Assembly: GCF_024539815.1 (NCBI RefSeq)
Contig: NZ_JAHHIU010000036.1
Span: 19,997 to 83,996, forward strand
DNA length: 64,000 bases
From: Streptomyces hayashii
GTDB taxonomy: Bacteria > Actinomycetota > Actinomycetes > Streptomycetales > Streptomycetaceae
Direction of reading: 5' to 3'
Shown here: positions 1-9,078 of the stretch, in pieces
How positions within the stretch are numbered: position 1 is the first letter of the stretch
Layout: every line of letters begins with the position of its first letter
Program-made: the position numbers and the translations under genes
Notes under the pieces: model-generated
Database searches by the model: none
The model's input: only the letters and a program-made list of their open reading frames with translations
Told to the model about the DNA's origin: nothing

Positions 1-170
1 CGGCGACACGCACCGGTCGCCGGGTCATCGCGGAAGCGACACGACCCGGCCGTAGATCTTCGCTCAGACGCGTCATCCGGCTCATCGGTCGTCACCGGTC
101 CGACGAGCCGCACATGATCGCACCTCTTCCCTCTGGCCTCACGGCCGAAGAACTCAAGAGAGGCACATCC

Positions 171-2087
171 ATGCCGTCCTCCGCCGGGCTCCCCACCCCC
201 TCGGCCGTGAACCGCAGGCGCTTTCTGAAAGCCTCCGTCGCAGGCTCGGCCGCTCTGGTCGCCGCCCCGACGCTGGTGTCCTGGCTGGGCGCCGCCGACG
301 CCAAGGCCGCCACGGCCCCGCTCGCGTTCGTCGACGACTACAAGACGAACCTCTCGACCAACCTGACGCCCGAGACCAACGCAGTGGTGCGCGCCCTCGG
401 CGGGTTCGCACGGATATGGAAGACCGGCTCCGCCTGGAACACGGGCACGCCCCTGCGGCCCGACGTCCTGCGCGCCAACATGCGTTACTGTATCGCGATC
501 ACACGGGCCCGCACGGAGGCGCAGGGCAAGGAGGCGTTCCTCTACGACCGTCAGCACCAGAGCTACTCGACGATCGCCGGCCTGGGCCCGCTGGCGGATC
601 TGTACAAGGCCGGCGCCAAGGCGGTCACGTCGATCACCAGTGCGCCGGACGGCATACCCGCCACCAAGATCGACGACGCGGTGCCGGCCGACGCGCCCGC
701 CGGCTCCGCGCTCGGCGCCGGCTCGTACGCCTCCGATCTCGGCCTGGTCGCCAAGCTGGTGGACACCGTGCGCGGCAACTGGGCCTCGGGCAACCCGAGC
801 AAGTACGCCTACCAGTACCCGCGGCCGTGGCGCATGAACGAGAACAGCCAGGTCGTCGACACCGGCAGAACGGACGCGCTCGGCTTTCCCGTCTACGACT
901 CCAAGGTCGTCGTGGTGCCGCAGCTGCTGCGCCAGCGAAGCACCTCCCCCACCGACGACGGCGGTTTCCCGAGCGGGCACACCAACGCCTTCCACCTGGC
1001 ATCGCTGGCGTACGCCTACGCCGTACCCGAGCGGTTCCAGGAGCTGGTGACGCGCGCCCTGGAGCTCAGCCACACCCGGATCGTCTCCGGCATGCACTCC
1101 ACCGTCGACGTCCTCGGCGGCCGCATCATGGCCACCGCGCTGGCCGCCGCCGCGCTCGCCGACCCGGCCAACGCCGAGCTCAAGGCGGCCGCCCGCGCCC
1201 AGGCCCTGGCGTACTTCACCCAGAAGACCGGCACGACCCCGGACACCCTGTTCGCCTACGCGCACTCGGACGCCGACGACCAGTACGCCGACCGCGAGGC
1301 CAACGCCCGCGCCGTCGAGCCCCGCCTCACCTACGTCCTGACCCGGGAGGGGCGCAGGACGCCCCTGACCGTGCCCAAGGGCGCGGAGGTGCTGCTGGAG
1401 ACGCGGCAGCCGTACCTCGGCGCGGCCCAGCGCCGCGACGTGCTGCGCACGACCGCGCTGCCCTCCGGCTACGTCCTGCTGGACGGCTTCGAGCAGTGGG
1501 GCCGGCTCAACCTCTTCGCGGCGGCGGACGGCTACGGCGCCTTCGACTGCGACGTCACGGTCACCCTGGACGCGGCCAAGGGCGGCTTCCACGCGGCCGA
1601 CGCCTGGCGCAACGACATCGAGGGCGAGGGCGGTCTGACCAAGCGCGGCTCCGGCACGCTCACCCTGACCGGCCACAACCGCTATCACGGCGGCACCGTG
1701 CTGGAGGCGGGCGTGCTCGTCGCCGGGCACCCGAACGCCCTCGGCCAGGGCGACGTGCGGCTGACCGGCGGCCGGCTGTGCGCGGGCGCGCCGGTGCGGG
1801 TGCGCGGCGCGTGGGCCCAGGGGGCCGGCGCGGTGCTGGACCTGACGCTGCGCGGACACCACGGACCCGTCCTCACGGTGTCCGGGCGGGTCCGGCTCGA
1901 CCGGGGCTCGGTGCTGTCGCTGCGCCTGGACGACGAGCGGCCGCCGGCGGCCGGGACGCTCGTCCCGGTGATCGGCGCATCGGCGTTGCGCGGCCAGTTC
2001 GACCGTGTTGAGCTGAACTCCGACCGTCTGCGAGCCGTACCCGTGTACACGGCAGACGGCCTGTCGGTACGACTTCTGAAGCGGTAA
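171..2087 (+). CDS. Tat-secreted vanadium-dependent haloperoxidase / PAP2-type phosphatase
   Basis: About 638 residues. The N-terminus has a twin-arginine motif (NRRRFLKAS) followed by an Ala-rich hydrophobic stretch and an AxA-like cleavage region, so it is probably exported folded. The PAP2/vanadium-haloperoxidase signature is complete: a K...PRPWR block near residue 220, GGFPSGHTNAFH near 264, and SHTRIVSGMHSTVD near 305 holding the second catalytic histidine. About 150 residues after the catalytic domain is a glycine-rich stretch (GSGTLTLTGHNRYHGGT) of the passenger-associated beta-helix repeat type, and the C-terminus is beta-rich. It may be a phosphatase or a haloperoxidase; sequence alone does not decide. 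The start at 171 is chosen for the purine-rich site at about 155-162; an in-frame ATG at 114 would add 19 residues ahead of the Tat signal. Confidence 0.85.
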   Translation: MPSSAGLPTPSAVNRRRFLKASVAGSAALVAAPTLVSWLGAADAKAATAPLAFVDDYKTNLSTNLTPETNAVVRALGGFARIWKTGSAWNTGTPLRPDVLRANMRYCIAITRARTEAQGKEAFLYDRQHQSYSTIAGLGPLADLYKAGAKAVTSITSAPDGIPATKIDDAVPADAPAGSALGAGSYASDLGLVAKLVDTVRGNWASGNPSKYAYQYPRPWRMNENSQVVDTGRTDALGFPVYDSKVVVVPQLLRQRSTSPTDDGGFPSGHTNAFHLASLAYAYAVPERFQELVTRALELSHTRIVSGMHSTVDVLGGRIMATALAAAALADPANAELKAAARAQALAYFTQKTGTTPDTLFAYAHSDADDQYADREANARAVEPRLTYVLTREGRRTPLTVPKGAEVLLETRQPYLGAAQRRDVLRTTALPSGYVLLDGFEQWGRLNLFAAADGYGAFDCDVTVTLDAAKGGFHAADAWRNDIEGEGGLTKRGSGTLTLTGHNRYHGGTVLEAGVLVAGHPNALGQGDVRLTGGRLCAGAPVRVRGAWAQGAGAVLDLTLRGHHGPVLTVSGRVRLDRGSVLSLRLDDERPPAAGTLVPVIGASALRGQFDRVELNSDRLRAVPVYTADGLSVRLLKR

Positions 2088-2177
2088 CGCCCTGTGTGGC
2101 GGGAGCCGACGCGCGGGGGCCCGGGGGCCCGCGCGCCGCTCCCGCCACGGTCCGGCGGTGCGACCGCAGGGCGGACG

Positions 2178-3836
2178 ATGGCGCGCGCACTGCATGCGGA
2201 CCTGGAGAACATCCCCGGCGCGGGGGCGAGGCCGTCCGCGCCGGGGGGCCGCCGACGGCTGCTCGTCCCGCTGCTGGCGGTCGTCCTGCTCGCCCAGATG
2301 GCCTTCGCGATGATCACCGCCGCGGTCGAGCAGACGCCGACCATCGACGAACCGGTGTACGTCGCCACCGCGGCCGAGTACCTGCACGAGCACCGGGTGC
2401 GCCACAACCCGGAGCATCCGCCGCTCGGCAAGCTCGTCGTCGCCGTCGGCGTCGCTCTCGCCCACCCGCACGTCGGCGCCCCCTTCACGGGCGCCCAGGA
2501 GGAAGCGGGCCGGCATCTGCTGTACGAGTCCGGCAACGATCCCTGGCGGCTGATGCTGTGGGCCAGGCTGCCGGTGATCGCGACGACGCTGTTGTTCGGG
2601 CTGGTGGTGTTCGCCTTCGCCCGCGACCTGGCCGGCCCCGTCGCGGGGCTGACGGCGCTCGCCCTGTACGCCCTCTCTCCCGACGTCGTCGCCCATGGCT
2701 CGCTGGCCACGCTGGACGTGCCCGCCGCGGGTTTCCTGCTGACGTCGGTGTGGCTGCTGTGGCGCGCCCGGCACGGCAGGGCACGCCTGTACCTGCCGGC
2801 GGCCGGCGTCGCGCTGGGCGCTGCGCTCGCCACGAAGATGAGCACGCTGCCCGCCGTGCCCGTGCTGACGGCTCTGGCGGCTCTGTCGGTGTGGTCCCGC
2901 CGCCCGCGCGAGGTCCGCAGGGCCCTGCTGGGGGCGGGGGTCGTGGCGGCGGCCGCGGTGGCCGTCGTCTGGGCGGCGTATCTCGTCGTGGACCCCCGGC
3001 TGCGGTGGGACCCGCACGCGACCCATGTGCCCGTGGTGCACGGTCTGCGCGGGCTCCTCGTGCGGGCGCTGCCGTTCCCGGAGGCGTACCGGGACGGCAT
3101 GCGGGTCCAGTTCGGCCTGGAGAACCAGGACTGGCAGGGGTTCCTGTTCGGGCACCGGTACTCCGGGGCGCGCTGGTACTACCTGCCGGTCGCGCTGGTC
3201 GTGAAGACCCCGCTGGGCATGCTCGCCCTGTGGACGGCCGGGGCGCTCGCGATGACCGCGGTGCGCCGGCTGCGGCCCGCGGCGCCGTACGTGCTGATCC
3301 CGTCCGCCGTGCTGCTGGCGGCGGCCATGTCCGGCGCCCGGGATCTGGGCACCCGGTACGCCGTCTTCCTGCCGATGTTCCTCGCGGTGGCCGCGGGCTG
3401 TCTCCTGACGGTGCGGCGGCGGTGGGCGCCGGTGACGGTGGCGGCGCTGGTCGCCTTCGTCGCCGTCAGCTCGCTGCGGACGTTCCCCTACTACCTGCCG
3501 TACTCCAACGAGGCGTTCGGAGGGCCGGCGAAGACGCATCTGCGGCTGCACGACTCCAATGTGGACTGGGGCCAGGATCTGGGCCGGCTGGCGGACCGGC
3601 TGCACGAGAGGTACCCGGGCGAGCGGGTGTGGCTCGTGTACAAGGGCAGCGGGCTGCCCGCCCGGTACGGCATCGAGGCCTCCGATCCGCGGCGGGCGCC
3701 CGAGCGCGAGGTGCACGGGCTGCTGGTCGTGTCGGACTCGGCGGCCGCGACGGCGGAGGGCCGGCTGGCGGCGCTGCTGCGCTCCAGCAGGCCGGTCGAC
3801 GAGGTCGGGCACTCGATCACCCTGTACCGGCGGTAA
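2178..3836 (+). CDS. PMT-like integral membrane glycosyltransferase
   Basis: About 552 residues, mostly transmembrane. After a short cytoplasmic N-terminus comes a first membrane helix, then a predicted external loop with TIDEPVYVATAAEYL, placed like the acidic catalytic pair of GT39/GT83-fold protein mannosyltransferases. HNPEHPPLGK follows. Multiple Leu/Val/Ala helices fill the middle. The C-terminal soluble part holds SNVDWGQDLGRL, a motif I associate with this actinobacterial family. It probably transfers a sugar from a polyprenyl-phosphate donor to a protein or lipid outside the membrane; donor and acceptor cannot be read. The ATG at 2178 is preferred; an in-frame GTG at 2094 abuts the upstream stop. 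It follows the haloperoxidase gene closely and may be co-transcribed. Confidence 0.8.
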   Translation: MARALHADLENIPGAGARPSAPGGRRRLLVPLLAVVLLAQMAFAMITAAVEQTPTIDEPVYVATAAEYLHEHRVRHNPEHPPLGKLVVAVGVALAHPHVGAPFTGAQEEAGRHLLYESGNDPWRLMLWARLPVIATTLLFGLVVFAFARDLAGPVAGLTALALYALSPDVVAHGSLATLDVPAAGFLLTSVWLLWRARHGRARLYLPAAGVALGAALATKMSTLPAVPVLTALAALSVWSRRPREVRRALLGAGVVAAAAVAVVWAAYLVVDPRLRWDPHATHVPVVHGLRGLLVRALPFPEAYRDGMRVQFGLENQDWQGFLFGHRYSGARWYYLPVALVVKTPLGMLALWTAGALAMTAVRRLRPAAPYVLIPSAVLLAAAMSGARDLGTRYAVFLPMFLAVAAGCLLTVRRRWAPVTVAALVAFVAVSSLRTFPYYLPYSNEAFGGPAKTHLRLHDSNVDWGQDLGRLADRLHERYPGERVWLVYKGSGLPARYGIEASDPRRAPEREVHGLLVVSDSAAATAEGRLAALLRSSRPVDEVGHSITLYRR

Positions 3837-3936
3837 GCCGCGATCAGCGGGGGTGCGAACGGCCGGGTTCGTCCTCCCTTCCGGGCCCGGCCGCTGAGCT
3901 ATGTTGACCCTCGTGGAAGACAAAGGAGGCGCACCG

Positions 3937-4860
3937 GTGCCATCGCCGCAACAGGCACGCGCACAGGCGTCAGCGATCACCTCGGGCAGAACCGGTCCGG
4001 AGACGGAGGTGTCCCCGACCTCCCGGCTCAGGACCCTCTTCGACGGCCCCCGGCTGTCTCCGGGACAACGGCGGATCGCCCAGTATCTGATCGAGAACAT
4101 CACCGAGGCGGCGTTCTTGTCGATCACCGACCTCGCGGAACGGGTCGGCGTCAGCCAGCCCTCGGTGACCCGGTTCGCCGCGGCGGTGGGCTTCAGCGGG
4201 TATCCCGCGCTGCGGGAGAGGCTCCAGTCGATCGCGCTGGGCGCGCTGGCCGGCGGCCCGGCGGCGGCCGACGAGAACCGGAGCAACGAGCTTCAGGCGG
4301 CCGTGGACGCCGAGATCGAGAACCTGGAGAACCTGCGGCGCGACTTCGCCGACCCGGACCGGGTCATCGACGTGGGCCGCCAGTTGTCCCGGTCGACGCC
4401 GCTGACCATCCTGGGGCTGCGCATCTCCGCCTCGCTCGCCGAGTACTTCGCCTACGCGGCCCGCCGGGTCCACCCGGACGTCCGGCTGGTGACCCGGGGC
4501 GGCAGCGTCGCCTACGACGCGCTGCTGCAGTCCCGGGAGGCGGGCGGGACCTGGGTGCTGGCGTTCTCCATGCCCCGGCACGCGCAGGAGACGCTGACAG
4601 CCGTGCGGGTCGCGCGCAGCGCCGGTCTCAAGGTCGCGCTGATCACCGACCTGGCGCTGGGGCCGATGGCCGACGAGGCCGACGCCACGTTCGCCTCCGG
4701 GACCGGGTCGCGGCTGGTGTTCGACTCCTATGCCGCGCCCGGCGTGATGGCCGCGGCCCTGCTCCAGGCCATGACGGACGCGGGCCCCGAGCGCACCCAG
4801 GCCCGGCTGGAGGAGTACGAACAGATCGCCGAGCAGCATCAGTTCTTCCTCAGGGAATGA
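3937..4860 (+). CDS. MurR/RpiR family transcriptional regulator
   Basis: About 307 residues. The N-terminal half is an RpiR-type helix-turn-helix (LSPGQRRIAQYL, ITDLAERVGVSQPSVTRFAAAVGFSGYPALRERL). The C-terminal half is a SIS phosphosugar-binding domain (TILGLRISASLAEYFAYAAR, then VTRGG and DSYAAPG near the end). The family binds sugar phosphates and controls amino-sugar or phosphosugar metabolism. The GTG at 3937 is chosen because AAAGGAGG at 3922-3929 sits 7 nt upstream; an in-frame ATG at 3901 would place that site inside the gene. No sugar-phosphate enzyme lies next to it, so its targets are probably elsewhere. An AT-rich segment with two perfect inverted repeats lies about 75 bp downstream. 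Confidence 0.88.
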   Translation: MPSPQQARAQASAITSGRTGPETEVSPTSRLRTLFDGPRLSPGQRRIAQYLIENITEAAFLSITDLAERVGVSQPSVTRFAAAVGFSGYPALRERLQSIALGALAGGPAAADENRSNELQAAVDAEIENLENLRRDFADPDRVIDVGRQLSRSTPLTILGLRISASLAEYFAYAARRVHPDVRLVTRGGSVAYDALLQSREAGGTWVLAFSMPRHAQETLTAVRVARSAGLKVALITDLALGPMADEADATFASGTGSRLVFDSYAAPGVMAAALLQAMTDAGPERTQARLEEYEQIAEQHQFFLRE

Positions 4861-4936
4861 CCGGTCGTCCCGGACCGTCCTGCTCCACCCCCCTGCGAGG
4901 AAAAGCACCAAAGGGATCAGTGCGGGCATTTCGCGC

Positions 4937-4969
4937 ATGAATGTTTTCATACGTCTTGCAAAGAAGACG
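4937..4969. promoter_or_regulatory. AT-rich segment with two perfect inverted repeats
   Basis: ATGAA-TGTT-TTCAT (4937-4950) is followed 1 nt later by CGTCTT-gcaaag-AAGACG (4952-4969), then TATATAAATA. In DNA this GC-rich such a stretch usually marks a promoter or operator. RpiR-type proteins often bind short GAA(A)/TTTC palindromes, so the upstream regulator is a plausible ligand. The rest of the 4861-5181 gap contains only this block and the hairpin at 5098-5131. Confidence 0.45.
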
Positions 4970-5097
4970 GCATATATAAATACTGCTGACGGCCGCAGAC
5001 GCCCGCCGAGGGCTCCTGTACGGACACCCGAAAGCCGCCGTCCCCTACCCGCGTCGGCGCCCAGGGTGTTCGGGGCATCGCTTGCGCGAGCGCCCGC

Positions 5098-5131
5098 GGC
5101 GGCCCCGGTCTTCCCCTGGACCGGGGCCGCC
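5098..5131 (+). terminator. 13-bp perfect stem-loop upstream of the 5182 gene
   Basis: GGCGGCCCCGGTC (5098-5110) pairs perfectly with GACCGGGGCCGCC (5119-5131) across an 8-nt loop. It could terminate transcription from the RpiR gene or act as a leader attenuator, since it ends 50 nt before the next start. There is no U-tract, which is usual in Streptomyces. Confidence 0.5.
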
Positions 5132-5181
5132 TCCAACCGTCGGACCACCGTCACGACGCCACACACCCGGAAGCGATGATC

Positions 5182-5553
5182 ATGACCCTGACGACGACGC
5201 GCATCGGCTCGGACTGGCCGTGCCAGGTGAAGGCCCCCGGCAGCTACGACTGGGAGCGCTCGGCCGCCAAGTGGCTGCGCGAGCTGGTGCCCGCGCGCTA
5301 CGCGAGCTACCCCGCGCTGCTGCGCCACCCGGTGCTGCTCGCCCGCCACGCGCAGATCCAGGTCCAGAACGAGGTCCGGGTCGCCCGCACCGCTCTGCAG
5401 ACGGCGCGCGCCGACCTGCCCCGGCTGGGGATGCCCGAATCGGTGATCGAACACACCATCAAGATGTACGCCGCCGAGGTGATGCAGTTGCAGCACATCG
5501 CCCGCAGCGTCCGCGCCGTCACCCAGGCCCTGATGGAGCAGAACCACCGCTGA
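5182..5553 (+). CDS. Conserved hypothetical protein, alpha-helical
   Basis: 123 residues, no signal peptide or membrane helix. The sequence is rich in Arg, Ala, Leu and Gln and reads as a bundle of amphipathic helices (for example HPVLLARHAQIQVQNEVRVAR and HTIKMYAAEVMQLQHIARSV). I recognise it only as a small conserved actinobacterial type of unknown function. The ATG at 5182 is preferred because GGAAG at 5169-5173 is 8 nt upstream; the ATG at 5176 would be only 2 nt away. It precedes the phosphatase gene on the same strand by 99 bp, but nothing in the sequence links the two functionally. Confidence 0.7.
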   Translation: MTLTTTRIGSDWPCQVKAPGSYDWERSAAKWLRELVPARYASYPALLRHPVLLARHAQIQVQNEVRVARTALQTARADLPRLGMPESVIEHTIKMYAAEVMQLQHIARSVRAVTQALMEQNHR

Positions 5554-5652
5554 GCAGGGCGGTCCGTTTCGCCGCCGGGGGCACATCGCTCCTGGCGGGG
5601 GCGTTGGCGCAAGACCCCGATCGAATCCACGTCCGTGTGCCATGCTCAAGGC

Positions 5653-8028
5653 GTGACGAGCGAACCCGCCCTGCCCCCGGAGTCCGGTGGGGTGCCCGAC
5701 ATGGCCGCGCTGACCCGGGTGGTGGCACGCCAGCGCGCGGAGCTGGACCGCCTGCAGGAACTGGCGGCCACCTCGGCCGTGCTGGAGCGTGCCAAGGGCG
5801 CGCTGATGGCGCAGCGCGGCTGCTCGCCGGACGCCGCGCAGAAGGAACTCCAGCGGCGGGCGAAGGCAGGCCGGCGAACGCTCCTTGAGGAGTGCTGGAT
5901 CACCCTGGGCGCCCTCGCCGTCGCCCCCGACGCCGAAGCGGCGCCCGCCCGCACCCCCGTCCCGGGCCCGACGCCGACGCCCTTCGCCGAGGACGTCGAC
6001 GCCACGGCCCTGGGCCGCCTGAGCCGCGCCCTGGTCCGGGTCGGCACCCCGCAGGATCTCGCCCACCGTCTGCTGGACCACCTCGCCTCGGACGTGGACG
6101 CCGACGCCGTGATGATCTACGTCCGCACGCCCGGCGGCGGACTGGAGCTGCTCGCGCACGCCGGCGTCGACGCCACCCTGGCCGACCAGTGGAGCCGGGT
6201 GCCCCCCGTGAGCGGGATCGCCGCGCTGGACTGCCTGCGCGCCGACGAGCCCCGCTGGCTGGAGGACCTGCCCAAGGACGCCGAGCAGTACCTGCTGATC
6301 GGGGACCAGCCGCAGCGCTGGCAGTCGCGGGCCTGGCTGCCGGTGACCACCGGCGGGGCCGCCGACGTCGCCCTCGGCGTCCTGCGCCGGTCCGCGGGCC
6401 CCTTCGCCTCCCGGGTCCGGGAACACCTGCTGGCCGTCGCCCAGCTGTGCGCGGGCCCGCTGCGCAGCTTCGTGGCGCGCAGGGCGCCGGCCCTCGGCGC
6501 CGTCGCCGACGCCGTACAGACCGTGTTCGACCGGCTCCCGGTCGCCGCGGTGCTGCTCGCCCCGCTGGCCTCCGAGGGGGGACGCGTGGAGGACTTCCGC
6601 GTCGACGCCGCGACCGGCGGGGCCTTCGACGCCCTGGGCCGCAGCGGGCGCGACCTGGTCGGGCTGCGCTTCCTGGAGTGCTGGCCGGAGGCCGTCGACG
6701 AACCGTTGTGGGAAGGGTGTCTGCGGGCGCTGAGCGGCGAGGACCCCTACGAGAGCGAGCCGTTCGCCCGGCAGCAGCTGGTGGCCGGCTCCACTGAGCT
6801 GGCCACCTACACGGCCCGGGCGGCGCGGCTGGGCGACGGCCTGGTCGTCAGCTGGGTGCGGCACGACCCCTCGGACCGGCAGGAACAGCGACTGGCCGAC
6901 GTCCAGCGGCTGGGCAACCTGGGCTGGGCGACCTGGAACCTGGTCACGGGCGAGAGCAACTGGTCCTCGCAGGTCTTCGCCATCTTCGAGCGCGACCCCG
7001 GCCAGGGCGTCGTCCCGCTGCACGCGCTCCCCCGCCTCGGTCTGTCCGAGGACGTGCCCGTGCTGGCCCGCGCCGTCGGCGAGCTGGTGCGCCGGGGCCG
7101 GCCCTGTGACGTCCCGTTCCGCATCGTCACCCGGGACGGCGTCCGTCATCTGCGGATGGTCGCCGAGGCGATGCCGGACGCCCAGGGCATGCCCGTCGAG
7201 GTGCACGGCTTCGTGCAGGACCTCACGGTGCAGCGCAACGCCGAACTGGCGCTGATCGCCAGCGAGCGGGCGATGCTCACCCAGCACGGGGTGCTCCAGG
7301 CCGAACGCACCGTGGCCGCCCGGCTTCAGGACGCGCTGCTGCCCCTGCCGCGGCAGCCCGTCGAACTGGCCGGACTGCGCGTGGACATCGCCTATCTGCC
7401 GGCGCAGGCGGGCCTCAACGTCGGCGGCGACTGGTTCAGCGCCATCGAACTGCCCGACGGCGACGCCCTGTTCGTGGTGGGCGACGTGGCCGGGCACGGG
7501 ATGGGCGCCGTCGCCGCGATGGCCCTGCTGCGCTTCACCGCCAAGGGCATGATCATCACCGGGTCCTCGCTGACGGGGGCGCTCTTCCGGCTCAACGCCC
7601 TTCTGCTGCACTCCCGCGACCCGCACGGCTCCGCGACCATGGTCATGGCCCGCTACAGCCCGCGCGAGCACCGGTTGGTGTGGGCGCAGGCCGGACACCC
7701 GCCGCCGTTGCTGGTGCGCGACGGCGAGGCGCGCTACCTCGATCGGCCCTTCGGAATGCTGCTCGGCGCGACCGACGCGCCCCATTACGAGGAGGCGCAG
7801 TTCGACCTGGAGCCCGGCGACCGGCTGCTGCTCTACACCGACGGCCTGGTCGAACGTCCCGCCGAGAGCATCGACCGGGGTCTGGAACGGCTCGCCGACG
7901 CCGCCGGGCCGCACGGCGCTGCGGCCCCGGCCCCGCTGGAGCGGCTGCTCGGCGCGCTGCTGGACCCGGAGGGCCGTGACGACGTCTGCGTGTGCGACAT
8001 CCAGGTCCCCGTCGACGGCGAGCGGTAG
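5653..8028 (+). CDS. ANTAR-GAF-PAS-SpoIIE (PP2C) regulatory phosphatase
   Basis: About 791 residues. The N-terminus has an ANTAR-like RNA-binding helical segment (VLERAKGALMAQRGCSPDAA). A GAF-like domain follows (about 110-275), then two PAS-like regions (about 285-540), the second with WATWNLVTGESNWSSQVFAI. The C-terminal SpoIIE phosphatase domain has its metal-binding blocks: GGDWFSAIELPDGD, VGDVAGHGMGAVAAM, QAGHPPPLLV and LLLYTDGLVERP. Such proteins dephosphorylate anti-anti-sigma factors in partner-switching circuits in response to signals sensed by GAF/PAS modules. The GTG at 5653 follows a -10-like element and may be leaderless; an in-frame GTG at 5635 is possible. No anti-sigma or anti-anti-sigma gene is adjacent. 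Confidence 0.87.
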   Translation: MTSEPALPPESGGVPDMAALTRVVARQRAELDRLQELAATSAVLERAKGALMAQRGCSPDAAQKELQRRAKAGRRTLLEECWITLGALAVAPDAEAAPARTPVPGPTPTPFAEDVDATALGRLSRALVRVGTPQDLAHRLLDHLASDVDADAVMIYVRTPGGGLELLAHAGVDATLADQWSRVPPVSGIAALDCLRADEPRWLEDLPKDAEQYLLIGDQPQRWQSRAWLPVTTGGAADVALGVLRRSAGPFASRVREHLLAVAQLCAGPLRSFVARRAPALGAVADAVQTVFDRLPVAAVLLAPLASEGGRVEDFRVDAATGGAFDALGRSGRDLVGLRFLECWPEAVDEPLWEGCLRALSGEDPYESEPFARQQLVAGSTELATYTARAARLGDGLVVSWVRHDPSDRQEQRLADVQRLGNLGWATWNLVTGESNWSSQVFAIFERDPGQGVVPLHALPRLGLSEDVPVLARAVGELVRRGRPCDVPFRIVTRDGVRHLRMVAEAMPDAQGMPVEVHGFVQDLTVQRNAELALIASERAMLTQHGVLQAERTVAARLQDALLPLPRQPVELAGLRVDIAYLPAQAGLNVGGDWFSAIELPDGDALFVVGDVAGHGMGAVAAMALLRFTAKGMIITGSSLTGALFRLNALLLHSRDPHGSATMVMARYSPREHRLVWAQAGHPPPLLVRDGEARYLDRPFGMLLGATDAPHYEEAQFDLEPGDRLLLYTDGLVERPAESIDRGLERLADAAGPHGAAAPAPLERLLGALLDPEGRDDVCVCDIQVPVDGER

Positions 8029-8038
8029 GCCGCTCGGC

Positions 8039-8062
8039 GGGGTCCGGCGCCCGCGGGACCCC
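8039..8062. terminator. Hairpin between convergent genes
   Basis: GGGGTCC (8039-8045) pairs with GGACCCC (8056-8062) across a 10-nt loop, between the converging phosphatase gene and the gene ending at 8117. A modest bidirectional terminator. Confidence 0.45.
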
Positions 8063-8116
8063 CCGGGCCCTGCCTCTGCGCGCCCGCGCCCCTGCCGGCC
8101 CGGCGGATTCTCGGGG

Positions 8117-8974
8117 TCATCCCGTGTGCGAGGCGGTGCGCGACTCCAGATCGCGGCGGGTGTCGTCCCCGTACACGCCGCTCTCGTCGCCGCGGATGCC
8201 GTACCAGAGCTGGAAACGCGCCACGGCCTCGGTGAGAACGGTGTCGTAACGGCCGTCGGTGGGACCGTTCTCGTACACGTTCGGGATACGCAGCAGCCGC
8301 CGCTGGAGGTCGCTCACCTCCGGGCCGCTGTCCCCCTCCCGCAGGGTGCCGGCGCCGTCGGGATCGGCGGACGCCGTCGCGGCGGCGGACGGGGCCGCGG
8401 ACGGAGGGGCCACGGCCGTCGGCGGGGCCGTCTCCGCGGCGGCCTCCCCGCCCCGGCCCGGGAGCAGGAGCGCGCAGGCGAAGCCGAGCAGGGCCGCCGC
8501 GCACACGCCCACCGTGATCGCGCCGCGCCGCAGACCCGCATCGGAGTCGGCCCGGGCGCGGGCCCGTGCGCCGCCCGCCGCCGGAGCGGCCGCCGACCCG
8601 CCCCGCTCCCGCGTCGTCCTCTTCGTGCCCCGGGCGCCGGGCCGGGCGTCGGGTGCCGTCCGGCCGCCGCCAACGGGCGCGGAGCCGGGGCGGCGACCGC
8701 CGCGCTCGCTCGCCCAGTCCGAGCCGCCGCGCGGCGCCGTCGCGGTCGCCGCGCGCGGGCGCACCGGCGGGAGTTCCTCCGTCTCCGCCTCGCCCCCGGT
8801 GCGCTCCCGCTCCCGCGGCAGCGGGATCGCCTCATAGGAGCCGGCGTCCCGGGCCGGCTCGGTCATCTCACGGATCAGCTCCGCGAGGGCGTCGGTGTTG
8901 CGCGGTCGCAGGACCCGGATGGGTTCCAGGACCTGTCGTTCGTGCGGCTGCCCGGGTTCCTCCGGTGTCGGCAC
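8117..8974 (-). CDS. Membrane-anchored peptidoglycan-binding-domain protein
   Basis: 285 residues. The first 150 are a charged Arg/Pro/Ala/Gly-rich cytoplasmic region, followed by one transmembrane helix (GAITVGVCAAALLGFACALL). After an Ala/Pro linker a C-terminal peptidoglycan-binding-type domain begins at LREGDSGPEVSDLQRRLL and includes DGRYDTVLTEAVARFQ. It probably tethers to the cell wall from the membrane. GTG at 8974 has a strong GGGAGGGAGA site just upstream. It converges on the phosphatase gene. The disordered front half resembles regions found in scaffold or phosphorylated proteins, but no motif proves that. Confidence 0.8.
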   Translation of the reverse strand: MPTPEEPGQPHERQVLEPIRVLRPRNTDALAELIREMTEPARDAGSYEAIPLPRERERTGGEAETEELPPVRPRAATATAPRGGSDWASERGGRRPGSAPVGGGRTAPDARPGARGTKRTTRERGGSAAAPAAGGARARARADSDAGLRRGAITVGVCAAALLGFACALLLPGRGGEAAAETAPPTAVAPPSAAPSAAATASADPDGAGTLREGDSGPEVSDLQRRLLRIPNVYENGPTDGRYDTVLTEAVARFQLWYGIRGDESGVYGDDTRRDLESRTASHTG

Positions 8975-9078
8975 GCTCGTCTCCCTCCCGTGGGTCCCCG
9001 GGGAGACATACGGGCGGACGGGCCGCGGGGTTCACCCGGCCACGGCCGCCGCCCCGGCCCTCCCCGCGATCCGCCTCC

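Noticed and set aside
4937..5179. An 80-residue plus-strand open frame in the RpiR downstream gap
   Set aside because: Starts inside an AT-rich palindromic control region, has no ribosome site, overlaps the hairpin and has no coding periodicity.
3970..7914. A 1314-residue open frame on the minus strand
   Set aside because: It is the antisense shadow of the RpiR and phosphatase genes: repetitive Gly/Arg/Gln/His composition, no domain, and it crosses two well-supported plus-strand genes.
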